Below, piece by piece: positions 1-13,300 of a stretch of 64,000 nt of DNA. The stretch lies in the NCBI GenBank assembly GCA_964035795.1, contig OZ038320.1:8516671-8580670 (forward strand), written 5' to 3'. The stretch comes from Pterobdella sp. o SKG-2022 (lineage: Eukaryota; Annelida; Clitellata; Hirudinida; Piscicolidae). The position numbers were made by a program, and so were the translations under genes. Each line of letters starts with the position of its first letter. Position 1 is the first letter of the stretch. Under the pieces are notes generated by a model that worked only from the letters and a program-made list of their open reading frames with translations, had not been told where the DNA came from and searched no databases.

Positions 1-111
1 AAAATATGAAACAAAGGATCAAATTTATGAAAACGATTAGTTACAACCAAATAAAATAAAATTTTTAAAATTTCTAAATCATTCATGTAGGTATGAGTGT
101 GTGAGTGATAC

Positions 112-3100
112 CTAGTTGAACGCCAATCCACTTCTCACGTTCTCTTTCATTATCCATTTTCTTCTCGCTTGCAGATTTGTTTTTCACAGATTCTTCATTA
201 TTATTTGAAAATTTTTTATTATTATTTCCATCATTATTTGGAGAATCATATGCCTCATCATCATCATCTTCCCCGACATTCCACCCATCCCAAATATCTT
301 CTGGGGAAGGATCAAAGTTAAGTGAAGGCATATACAAAATATCACTAGGCAGTCTATGTTCTGTGCAAATATCCACTGCTTTCAAAATCTCTGTAAAATG
401 ACAGTGTTGTATATTTTTTTAAAATTTATTATTATTATTATCTTATTATTATTTCTCATCAATTTCGCAAACAAAATAAGTTATAGACTGTTAAAATTTG
501 GTACTTATCGAAAATATTCTCTTTCAGTTTACAGTCATTAATTTTATAAAAAAATAGTTTTTTTTATTTAGATAATTTAATAAAACAAATTTGAACTTTT
601 GAGTTCAAACAGGTCTTCATTGGGAAAGAGCATTGAGAGCTCATTGTTGCTAATGAAGCCGTCAATGTGGAAACTTTCCAAGATTTCAAAAGATAACAAG
701 TGTCTGAAAGTTTTATATTATAATTCTTTATGTTTATTTTTTATTCACATTCAAACCAATGGTTAAAATATAGAACAATTTATATCGGTATTATCAAAAG
801 ATTTTGACGTTGTTGCTGTCATGACATTTATAACAGGAACAAATTGTAAAACTTTTCAATGAGTCTGTTAGTAAACATGTAAAACAATCAACTATGGTCA
901 TTATAGCAAGAAACATACACTCACCCGATAATGTTACTGGTCAACCAATTAGGTTTCAGAACCACTATGTCTTGATCGCCCTCCACTTCTAGAAAGATCA
1001 CCTTGAAACAAAATAATTGAGTTCAAAATTATATTCATTATTGTAAATCATAAAAACACGATAATATTTTGGTTTTTTATTGAGACGAAGTTTTTCGACA
1101 TATTTTTCATATCGTTATAATGTAACAAATGTAGAATGATAAAACTATAACATTAACTAATTCAATAGAATGTACAGCCATCACCTCTCCCATTTGTTGT
1201 AATTGATTAACGATGGTTCTAATGTGTTTGTCTAGAGCCAGTGAATTCACCGTGTTTCTGGTTTGTTAGTAATACTTTGAATAGTTTTGGAGATAACAGA
1301 GAAAAAGTTTAAAACGAAGTAAAACAACATGGAATGAGAGAAAAAGAGGTCAGATACAGTATTTATTATTATTCTTATTTGAAATTGAAGAGAAAGTCTA
1401 AAATTGTTAGTAAAAAAGACATGTTTTGAAACAAGATCACAAAAAAGTTTGAAAAATTGTAATGAACGCTTTTAAAAATATTTTCCTGCATTCAAACTAG
1501 CTAGTTAGTTTCAGGATAAAAACATAATCAGCCCTTCACGGCTTTTAAATAACTTTAAAGAAAAAAATCGTTTTTTGACTGACTGCACACGTGCCATTTT
1601 ATTAGTTTGCTGTAGAGAGTATGTTTTTCATCTATGCATAGAAAAATTGGAAATAGAATGACGTTGAAGTTTTTTTGTGTTTGATTAAGAGGATAGAAGC
1701 AAAACAAAGTGTCGTCAAGAAGCAGCATGAGAGACAGGAAAAATTGTTTTTTCCATTCAAGAGATTGTTAAATAATTTTTAGCAATTAATTAATTAACAA
1801 GTTCGTTAAATCATAACTGTTCAAGTACACTAAACCCATAGAAACCTCATAGCTTCCACATAGTCATTCCAATACAGGTAGTCAACTTCATGGCTCAGCC
1901 TCTTTGTTTCCCTTAATGCTTTTTGTAAGCAGTTGATGGTGCATGGCATGTTCTGAGAATCATAAATGTTATTTAAAAACATTTCCGTGTCATAAGAGTT
2001 TCAACGATTCTTTTTTACATATAGAAAAGCTATATTAGTTTATTCAAGGTTTATATATCCAATAAGACAGTGAAAAAATTTAAATAAATTACTAACTTTA
2101 ATCAAATTTCTTTTCAATGACCCAATTTTGTTTCTCAATTTTTTCATTGGTTCTCCGCCAGGAATTCTAGCATCCAATAGTAGCATATCACTTTGGATAT
2201 CTAGGTCACGCTGAAATTCATCCTGCAGATCTTGCACAAACTCTTTGTAGCTTTTTGTCAAACATGAACGGTTTCCTGAGTGAAAAAGGTACGTCAGTTT
2301 GCCAAGTCTTTATATTCAAAAAAATTCTCACATTAAGATCGAATAAAACAAACTATATTTATAGTTTTTTTAACAATATAACCCCAAAGCTTTTCGTGGA
2401 AAGATCTTACATTGTTACCCTATTAGTAAACAATATTGAATACAAAGATAATTTTTTTACAATCTTTTCTAAAATTGTGCTTTCAACTCAGTTATATACA
2501 TACAATATATCTTAATATTCTCACCATCATCGATCACGTGTGTTCCTACAAGAATCACACTGGGCTTCCAAATGCAGTCCCCGTTGAGACCTGGTCGTAA
2601 GTGCTTTTTTAAACAGGGTTTGTACTTAATATTTTTATTACTTTTTATAGTATTTCCAATAATATTTTTGAATTAAATTTAAAATATTTTTTTACTCCTC
2701 GTTTCAAAAATTTTCTTGAAAAACACTGTATTTAAGCTTATACATCGGTATATAGCATCCTAGTGTTTATGAATGCATCTATAGAACTAAACCTATTGGT
2801 TCATTCAGAGGAAGAGTTGCTCTGATGTAGTTTAGCCAAAAAGCCACTTGATCTCTTGAAGATTCTAAATAAATTATTTCTTCTGGTTGGTCCTCATCAC
2901 TTCGAGTAATTGATTTCATTGGGATTTGGTTTTCTGGATGGGAGTCTGTAGGACTTTGAGCTGCATTTTTCTTATCTTCTTCGAATCTATTTTGTTCAAT
3001 GATCATTTCTAAGTCATCTTGAATGTCGAAAACAATAAGGAAAATATAGGTTGATTGGTGTAGAAACATGTCGAAATGGGCAGTGTACTGTTCAAAGCCA

Positions 3101-5860
3101 GAAAACTCCCATATACTCAGTTTTCCTACATCTAATGGTTGTTGCAAGTCATATAATATAATACGATGAATCATATAAAAAATTGGCTTTTCATAAGGCT
3201 TGTGCATAGCCTAAAAAAGCTAAACAATGTTTTAAGCGATTCTCTAATATAATCGTCAAAAAGCACCATAGTTTGAATATTCAATTATGCATACACATAA
3301 CAGAATAATGACCTGTGATACCACACTGATCCACTTGGATCCCTCTGGTGTAGCGACTTAATGGAGGTCTCACCATAGCTTTGTCGTCATCACTCAACTC
3401 TGTTTAGTTGTATGCTTTGGTTTATGCATGACTTAGGTTTTATGTTTTTCAAAATTGTATTTTAAGCTTTTTAAAAGATGAATATACTCATTCTTTTTTT
3501 TGTGAAAAACATATTCGAGAAAAAAAGATTAATTTTTTTTTTAATTTTACATAATTCCGTTTTTATGGCGCCTAAGTAACAAATAAGATGCTACGGAACG
3601 GAACTTAAAATTCAAAAAGCCTCGAACTTGCGACTTCCCCAATAAGCTAGATGAATATTCCTGTTCTTTTCAATATGTTAATCAACAATTTCCAAGATGT
3701 AACTTATTTATAAAAACATTATATAAAATTTGATATGATTAGATAATATATTTCTTTATATTATTTTAATTTAAACAAGGAAGGTCGATGCCAATGTTTA
3801 GAACTCTGGATCGACAGAAGAACGCCAATCTTATTTCATCAAAATCTCACCCTTAATAAAATTCCCTAACCAATAACTATAATCTTCAATTTTTAAAAAC
3901 TGAATTTCAAGTTTTTAACCTGGCAGAAAAAAGTCGTTAATTTCATTTTTTCTTTTTGAGAAACTGAAAATTCTTTTTAAATAACCACTTTTCAAAGACT
4001 CTGAAAAACAAAAGTTTACAAAATGCTGAAAAATATTTTGATAAACAAACAAAAATATGATCTTTCACCTATCAACGTAGTCTTTCCGACTCCTGAGTTT
4101 CCGAAAACCTTCAAGCTTACCCTGTCTATCTTCAAGTTATCTTCCTTCAAATCATTCAACAGTCTGCTTCGATAGTCCCAAGACTGGATTTATGAAAATT
4201 AATATTCTTGAAAGTTTGAGCATGCATAAACGATACCATATTTCAAAACTAAAAATCAAAGATTTTCAAATTATAATATCACTTGTTTCAATTCTTTCAT
4301 CAACCTGGCAACTTCAAACTGTTTGTTTTCCACGGCAATTTGTTCTGCGTCTTTACCATACTGAAAACAGTTTAAAAAATTAATGTAGTTATTAAAAAGA
4401 CCAAAAAAAATTTCTATAAAAACTGTTTTAACGCCTACCTTGTTAATATATTCAACGTCAGCTCCACCAATCACCAGAAACCGTACTAGATCAGCTGGTC
4501 CCAATTGGCTACTAATGTGCAATGGAGGCAAACCATTCTTGGGAGGAATGATATTTTGGTGTTTCTAAACCAAACAAAGGTGTCACATTTAATACTTTAA
4601 TAACTACTAAAAACAAACTTTATTGATGATGTTGGCGGTTTTTTCGAACTCAACTTTCCTGTCGACCATCATCACCACCACATCACTCAGACGCTTCCTG
4701 CATACCTCATGCAGGGCGGTGTTGTGATGCTGTTGGTTGAGTTTGTTTATTTGTCGAAAAGTGAAGGTTTCAAGAAGATTGTAAAAATTTTTGACTATTA
4801 AAAATTGCCTATTTGTCAAAAATTGACTGAAATGTATCGAAATAAAGTATATATTATAAATAGTTAATTTGTTAATTCTGAAATATTCAAGTATCAAATA
4901 AAATAAAGTTATCGTTTAAAAGTTCTTCCTATATTTGCAACATAAAAAACCATATAGAGTAAAGATTTTTATATAACTTGATAAAATGCTGAAATAAACC
5001 AAAAGCTTATGACAAAGTATTTTACTTGGTTTAGGATGTCGAACTTGGCTCCCTTTGCCAAAAGGAGTATTGAAAGAGGCACATTTTCAGTGTTGCAAGC
5101 CAAGTGTAGAGCTGTGTTTCCTTCCTTTTGATATTATTTCTATTTAAAAGGCACCTTAATAAATCAATAATAAAGCGCTCATGTTCTATTCAAATCTTGA
5201 ATGAAGATTGGTACTTATTAATGGAGGATTAAGGCGAAACAACTAGTTACAGAATAATTCTTAGATTGATGGTACTTTTTGTTAAATAAACTAGTTTATA
5301 AATACTTATGTCCAAAACTGTCCCATGACCATAATGTGACGATTATATGCTTATTGAATTACTTATTTAGTCTTATAATCTCACTAACAAGTATACATGT
5401 ATTTCAACAACTATTGTTTAAGTATACAAGAGCTCCCACCTCATCCACGGCATTTAAATCACAGCCCTCTACAAGCAGTTTCTCTAAGGTGACTTTATCA
5501 TTATTTTTTATTGCGTCACATAGATAAGCTTCTGTTGTCTGTGGGTAAAAATTATATAAAATCTTTTTATTTTTATTGTAGAATATGATGAATTTTCAAT
5601 AGTTTATTTAAAAATTCATTATTCTGTCTTACAGGTATAAAACTACTTGGTTATGTATGAACAGATTTTATTTCAAACTAAAAAATATTTTTTATTACTA
5701 AATCTCTCTATCTTTATTATTCCTCATTATAAAAGAGATAGAATAAAAATATAAGCAATAATTTACTTTTAATTTGAAATCTTACAAATTGAAATATTAT
5801 AATGCATTTAAATAGCACAACCGTAGTTATAAAGGACGTGGCAGTGAGCTCGGACATCAT
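112..5860 (-). CDS. Ankyrin-ROC-COR protein, DAPK-related, kinase domain absent (3' end outside window)
   Basis: Exons, 5' to 3' on the minus strand: 5860-5822 (tentative first exon), 5538-5440, 5124-5026, 4729-4619, 4564-4439, 4360-4283, 4183-4069, 3399-3313, 3131-2793, 2590-2525, 2275-2097, 1952-1846, 1257-1185, 1001-925, 703-597, 390-112. All reading phases agree. The N-terminal exons encode about five ankyrin repeats (for example GNTALHLACNTENVPLSILL). The 4183-4069 exon carries a P-loop, GNSGVGKT. The next exons carry TRGIQVDQC, LSIWEFSG and VILVGTHVID, the switch and G4-like parts of a ROC GTPase. The COR part then aligns with human DAPK1 as I remember it (LLLDARIPGG, VVLKPNWLTSNIIG, ILKAVDIC). 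In DAPK1 these domains follow a Ser/Thr kinase domain; here the 1.5 kb upstream of the first ankyrin exon, up to PIP4K2, holds no kinase exon. The protein is probably a cytoplasmic GTP-binding scaffold; that role is inferred. The 3131 acceptor could instead be 3125. Confidence 0.8.
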
Positions 5861-7336
5861 AGAAGACTTATTTGGCAACGACAACAATCAAATGATCAAT
5901 TAAAGTAATTTAATAGCCAAAATTTAAAAAGAAATTGCTTGTTCATTAAAAAAGCTCATAAAATACCTTTAGCATTATTTCTTATAATCCTTAGACGTTT
6001 GACTTTAAGCTAATACTATTGCTTTTATATTATTCCAATATCTTTCGTTACTCTAGCCCACCCATTGTTTAGCTTCACACTACCAACCCTATATACATTG
6101 TGATAAAATGAATACGATACTTATTATAAACTAATTTTTAGAATAACCATTTTTGAGTCCTTAAACGATAATTACTGAGCCTCTTGAACAAGAAACCAAA
6201 ACTAAGAAGATTCGATTTTAGTCATAGATTAACATTTAACTTCGAGAGTTTAATATAACTTAAAGAAGCAAGTAACTTGGCTAAATCCAGTTGACAATTG
6301 GGCTTGAGAGCTCAACAGAAATATAATTCTTTCAATACAATTAACTATAAACACTACGCGAAAAATTATAGTCTTGGGGTACAAACCCAACTAATTTTTA
6401 TAACTAGATATAATATTAATAAAAAACACAGCTAAGATCTTGAGAAAAAAATAAAAAATTAAGAAAATAACTATATAATTTCAAACGAGAAATTGCAACT
6501 AACTTAACTAATCGCTGTTGGGAAGATAAAATTTTCAGTTGGAAATAAAAAAACTAGAATGACCGGTGCTTGAATGTTGCATAACTGTTCATTGGCAACA
6601 TGTCCGTACATATGAAAAATATAAATGCTTCATTTGAATAAATTCCATTTGAAGTGATCAAAAGATGAAATTAAACCAACTTTTAATAGACTAATAGCAG
6701 AAAATATCGAAACCAGAGAGGCCGTAAGTTGATTTATTCGATATAGTGTTTCCAATTTCACAATTCTAATTTCACAGATCGAAAATATAAACAAAACTAT
6801 AAAAATGTAATATCAAATTGTTCTATTGATTGAAAACGTTCAAAAACTATTGACATCTCAAAGCATCTACTCACTATGGCAAAAATAAAGCGTCGACTGC
6901 AGTGATATTTAAAACATTCCGTCAGATATATTTATCATAGAAGGTCAAAGCATTTAAAATCTTTTCGCATCAAAACGATAAAGTTGCAACACATCACTAA
7001 AACAGTGCTTTAAATAGACAAACTTAAACATGATGAAACGTGCCAACTTGCTGAGATTTAATTGGTTGATCGTTGCTCTCATAGACTCAACCATTGGTGG
7101 GTAATAACGTAGCCGATATTGATTGCTTAAATGTTAAGAATTGTATGACGATAAGCCATAACAAATCACAGATGAATCAATACGAAACTCTCAGGAATGT
7201 GCTGAACAATTAGAAACAATATATCGAACAAATTGACAATCAGTTGCATATGCTTCATCGACTTAAAAACATTTATTTGAAAATAACAGTGAAAAAATTT
7301 CTAGCAATGTTCCGAGGCTTCCTCGACACCATGTTG
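5861..7336. other. Intergenic spacer, no gene seen
   Basis: AT-rich sequence between the start of the ankyrin-ROC-COR gene and the 3' end of PIP4K2, both on the minus strand. I looked for kinase motifs (HRD, DFG, APE) that would complete a DAPK and found none. It should hold the ROC-COR promoter and the PIP4K2 3' UTR. Confidence 0.6.
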
Positions 7337-10300
7337 TCATTCAATTATCTTTTCAAGAAATTCTTGGAACCTTCTAGCATACTGATCTGGTGCAACCTTC
7401 AATATTAAAACAAATATTATGTTGTTATCTTTCATAATTTCTATTCATATTTTTTAAATGTTAATAATCATTATTAATTATTTATTATGACAATTACTTA
7501 AGCCCCCCAACCACCCACCGTAGATATCTCGGCATTGGCGCCATGTTTGACGGTTTTGGCAGCCTGAGCAGTCCTCTTCTTCACTCCGTAGTGCGTGAGG
7601 ATGTCGATGATCGATAGGAAGTAGTACTCTGTAGGTCGGTGCTCTAAGCCGGTGGTTGATGAGTAGTTATTTACTAATTTATAAGTGTTATGCATCCAGG
7701 TTATAAGAGAGAAGCAACTTTTAAATATAGGCACTAATTGGATACAGTTTAACATCCATGCCCAGAACAAGATAGAAAAATGAATTTTTGAAATCAAACA
7801 AAAAAAATTTTTTTAATATTAAATTCATAAAAAATTAATAAAATAAATTGATGTATCTCTGAAAAATCAAGTTATATTTTATTGTCGTTTTAATAGTATA
7901 TTGTGTAAATCTGTTTACGAAATAACTTTTTCCTTCCTTAAATAAACCTTATCTTTATGAATGTTTTTATCCATCATGAACATTATATATAATATTGGAA
8001 ACTTAATATTTATGCATAAAAAAAATATAGAAGAAATTGTGAGGGTTTATCTGTAAACACGATAAAAATGAGAAAATTGAAAAACTATAATTCAAAAAAA
8101 CTAAAATATAATAAACATATTTCAAAAAATATTTAAAAAACCACAAAAAAAACAAAAAATAAATAAAAATACTTAAAACAATAAGCTCAAAGATGAAACT
8201 TAAACCTGGTTTTTACACCATTCATCAAACAACATAAAACAACCTCAAAAATAAAAAATATCATTGCCTCTCACACAATAACTAAATGAGGAAAGATGTA
8301 TAAATACACTAATAAAACATAAAAATATATATAAATAACTCATTAATAAAAATAATAAGTATTGTTTCCATAGTCTGATGAAAAAAAGACGTTGAAAAGG
8401 CGAAAAATAATTACCACACCCAATATAGTAAAAAACTTCATCGATTTAATAGCTAAAGATTTTTATGAGAAGCGTCGAGGACTTAAATTTTTTCATAAAC
8501 CTCAACTTTCTTATTGACATTCTTGGCACAAAAATATAAAAAATATTAGGCATTTTTTATCAGTAAAATTAAATAACACAAAGCAAAATACAAAACATCC
8601 TCAAGTTACGTACATAAAATTGAAAAATTCTTTTCTCATTTTTAAAATTAATTCAGCCTCTACAAACCCTAATGAAACATCATATAAAAAGATCAAGTTC
8701 AATCAAGTCATAATGGTGATTGCATCGAGCACAGCATCTTTAAGTGGCTCCAAGCTATTTTTTAATCATTGTTTGCCCGTACCATATTATAAGCTAATAT
8801 ATTCAACCAATGTTTAAATTGTGCACAAAATCTCTGTATTTAATTTCAAAATTTAGTTTTTCATCTTAATCAAACTTGTCATAATAGTATTCATAAACAC
8901 ATACACCACAATGAGGAGAATCAATTAGCATTATCGGAATATACAGAGTAAAACATGTCATGGTAAGACGTCATAAGCAACCTACATCGTTTGCTTAACT
9001 AATGGAAACACTTATATTCATTTCATGGTTATTTCAAGTTGTTTTTGTTATTTTATTTCATTTGAAGCTAATAAACTAAAAACGATCAAAATCATTTATA
9101 ATGATCGCTATTAAATATATTAACTACATCGTCACGACTAGATAAATAATCTTAAGGTATTAAATGAACAAGCCAGGTATAATTATTTCCTGTGAGCAGC
9201 TTTTAAATTATTGGAACTATATAGGATATGATAAATCTAAAAAATTGAAAATTTTCATTATAATGATAATTTGTAACTAACAAACACAGTAACTTTCTGA
9301 GCTTGTAAATGTGAGAATCTGTTAAAACTCTCAATTCTATACTCACTCATATAATTGAGGTGTTAACAAAAAGGAACAACACAATCAACTTGAAACATAT
9401 TCAACACATAGTAGAACCTTCAGAGCACTTGATGCCAAAAGGTTCAAAGAAGGGATCAAGCTCATAAGGAACATTGCCATACTGGGGAGCCGTTGTGCTT
9501 TCTGGAGACTTCTTGGCCTGTGTTTGATCACGCACACGCATTTCACTTTTTATAATGCAATACGATGACGGGTATGGTTATAGTAGCTTAAATTTCATGG
9601 GTTTTTAAACCACTTTTGTTAGCAGATGTTATTCAATTATCAATAATAAAAGCCAATTCATATATCTCAAATGTTCAACTGATGTTTATGAACATCCCAA
9701 TCTATGATTCGAACCCAGTACCATCTAATCCAACAGCTTAAACACAACCACTATCAACTGATCCCCCCACCAGCCTCGTTGCATCTCAATGGCAGTTCTC
9801 CAAACTTCTCGGGAGTGAAGACCGCTCTGTCGTCTTCATCCTCTTCCTCAAGATCATTGTCTGAGGATAGGATGGCTAGTTCATCACTATCTCCTGTAGA
9901 TTTGAATGCTTGTGTGTTTCTTGTTTCATATTGTTGTTGTGCTTTAACCCCAATGTTAATTATTCAAAATATTGTATTGATAGCTATGATTAGTGGTATC
10001 ATTATTATTTGTTAAATACAAATACCCTTCATTGAGGCATACATTGATGGCAACATAAAAATCAAAAAACGTATCATCTTCATCATATAACAAATACAAA
10101 AAATAAAAATACGAAACAGTATTTTGAAACAACAAGCATTTAGTAATCAAAAGTTACAGCATGACACTCAACTAAACTCCACATCAATTCAACACAAAAC
10201 AATAGTCTCATAACAGTTATAAACAATATGTGCCTCTCCTGACATCAATGACAAGCAAAGCGTTTGTAGGCACCTTTATCTGCCTGCACTGAGCTGTCAT

Positions 10301-13300
10301 GGATGCCGACAACCAAACTGTACCCCATGAGGTTCAAGCTGGCCAAGAACTACAAGGTGGCAGATTCATGGGCCATTTAATGATCAATAATATTTAATAA
10401 TGTTTGCTGATTAATTGAGGGAACTCGTGATTGAATGATACAATAGTATTTGGTAATTAAGAAAAATATATAATATATATTTGGCCTAAAAACTTCTAAA
10501 GTTTGTGCCATTATATCACATTTGTTACTGTATTTGATTGTACATAAGTCGCTAAAAATGCTATAAGTCAATTATGAGTAAACATCTCACACTCGAACCT
10601 CTTGACCTTAACGTCAAAATGGTGAATACTTGAGATTTTTGAGTTTTCAAAAAAACTATAATTTTCGATAAGTTAAATCTTATAAAACATCAATATCAAC
10701 ATAATAAATACGATATCTTGAAGGAATATATATAAAAAAATATTCAAAAATTTTTCATTATTATTATATTAAATTTTATTTTAAATTTTTTTTTGAAGGT
10801 TAAGCTAAGAAAGCTAATTGAACGTTATGTGAGAAGCCAATTTAAATTGAAGCCGTTTTAAGAGGCTCAACACAGCAACCTACCTCAGTGTCTGACTTCA
10901 ATGTATCTAGCAGTTTGGTTTTTTTCTCAGCACCAATCTTTATTGAACGGCCATCCCTTCAATCATCAGTTATTATATCGAGATTATTCCCTATCACAAT
11001 AACATTGAATATTGATATTTATAGTTTCCGATTTCTCGCAGTAGGTATATGCCGTAAATAATTCAGTTTATGTGAAATGTAAATTTTGTGTAAAGTAGTA
11101 AGAATACAGGTGTATGAAGAATGAAGATAGATACAAAGCGCCAATGAAGACTCACCTTATAAAGTCATTATCCTTGAACGTGGGCAGGCCTTTGCTCTTC
11201 TCTTTGTCTGACGCCTGTCTATCCACTGTTGAGCCCTGTGTTAGTATTACCATATGTATTCTACTACCGGCCATTGATAGTCAAAATAATGTATTCTATT
11301 ATAGAAGATATAATGGAAGATTTGCACAAAATAAGAACAACTGCCACTGACAAAAAAAAATGGAAAAAAACTTATTGGCAATTGACAATATTCTTAACTG
11401 TTTTTTTTCGAAAAAATGAAAGTTTGAATAAAAAGAATAATAACACGAAGCTTTCCGTAAGTTGAACTCACATTATCAAGTATACAAACTTAAAGACGCT
11501 GCTAACTGCCATGGTAACATCATCATCATCTAATATTAATTCTCTAACGCTTTGTGTTATTATTCAGTTAATAAATTATTCAGTTGTTTAGTAAAATATT
11601 TAAAATTTATTTTTGTTTCCTTGATAACAATAACGGTCAAACTTATTTCAATTGAAAAGATTTTAATGAGGCCTTACTCACTACTAACTCCTTTTTTTTT
11701 GAAAAACTATCATTTTTCAAACTTTCACCTCAACTTTATTATACTATTCAATTAGTCACTTGGCTTAAACTTCACTTCTTTGACACCATATATTTTAGAT
11801 TGTATGCCTCATTTTGTTCTTAAAGTATACTACAAGTACTATCAATAATATGAGCTAACTGCTGTCAATCCCTGTTACTAGAACATTCACACCAACCAGG
11901 ATAACCTAATGACTAATAATTCCACTACCGAAAGCCGTTTCCATTTCAAAATGGAACAAATGATAAAGAAAAAATAAACCCTTATGAAACACACCCTTAT
12001 AATGATAAAAATTTAAACGAACCTTGAGGTCGTACTTCTTATGTATGGGAAACCTCCTCGAGAAGATGTTCTTACAGACCAGAAGATAGGTCTCGCTGTC
12101 ATTAATGGTCACCCTGTACATGCCCAGGTAATGGGGAAACAGGGTGTCTGCATGCCTCTCCACTATGTACTGCGGTGTTGAGATACATGTGTATGAAATT
12201 GTTAGATAATTAAATGAAAAGGAATTTCTAAAGTTTATACATATAATATTAAAAACTACATATTAAACCAGAATCATATGTGTGTATAAATGAATACAGC
12301 TTTTGATAAATCATATAAAATATTTAACGTTATTTTTCTTCCATATGAAGTGTTTGAGGGTATACGATAATTGAAAAATATAGATCAAACCTGGTGATAC
12401 TCCTTCAATACTCTGTGCATCTCTGCCACCTGTGTGATGAGTTGATATGTCTGTGACAATCAGGTTTGCAAATGTGGTTATGTGTACAAATGGCCTTTGA
12501 GATGAACATGTTCAGAGCACGAATAAAGTTGTGACCAAAAGTTTTAAGATCTATATAACTATCTTACAATCTATTCATTAGAAGAGCTTTTTGTCAGATT
12601 GACATGGCTTGACTGACTCTTAATTTTTATTGGCTGCTGTCCTAAAACTGTGCTCCAGGTACTTTCATCTTCGATCTTCATTCCTAGCCCTTCGAGGTCT
12701 TTTTTGATGAGGAAGTAGGAGGTTTTCCATGTGCCCCTCTAGGTCTTTTGACAACTCTGGCTGCTTCTGCTAGGCTTTTCCTAACCAGCGTGTCAAGTTT
12801 TTGTCTAAGCATGTGACCCACAAAGTTACAAGCTAGCTAATAGTATATTATTTAGCTAGCCATCCCCCTGATTCATAGTATACTATCTAAAAAGCTACAA
12901 AATAAATTAGAAAACCTGTTCTCCCTGGATAGTCTTGATGAATAGCATACCATTGTAGGAAACCATTGGACGACTGATGATCAATCAATATGATCACTTT
13001 CATTATGACTTCATGATATCTTTTATAAAACTTTAAGATGAAACTAAATAGTTCAATTGAGAAGTAAACCTGTTGGAGGACTTGTTAGTGTTGTTAGACT
13101 CAATGTCTTTTGGGCAATCTTTAGTTAGTGATTTCTGTTGTTGTTTCATGAAATAATACACATGACTACACTGTATCAGTAATATATAATGGATTAATTT
13201 TTTAAGCCATTTACTCTATTTAAAACTAAAAGAAATGACAGTAGTAAATGTATTAAGAAGCGTTGCATGGTTTCTTTTATGGATCAATATTACAGTTTAA

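Noticed and set aside
3600..3655. tRNA-like boxes (TAGCTTATTGG and GTTCGAGGC on the minus strand)
   Set aside because: The boxes are too close together (about 11 bases) and no acceptor stem is seen; possibly an old SINE scrap but not supportable.
5802..5903. 33-codon plus-strand frame starting MHLNSTTVVI
   Set aside because: Overlaps the proposed first exon of the minus-strand ROC-COR gene and resembles nothing.
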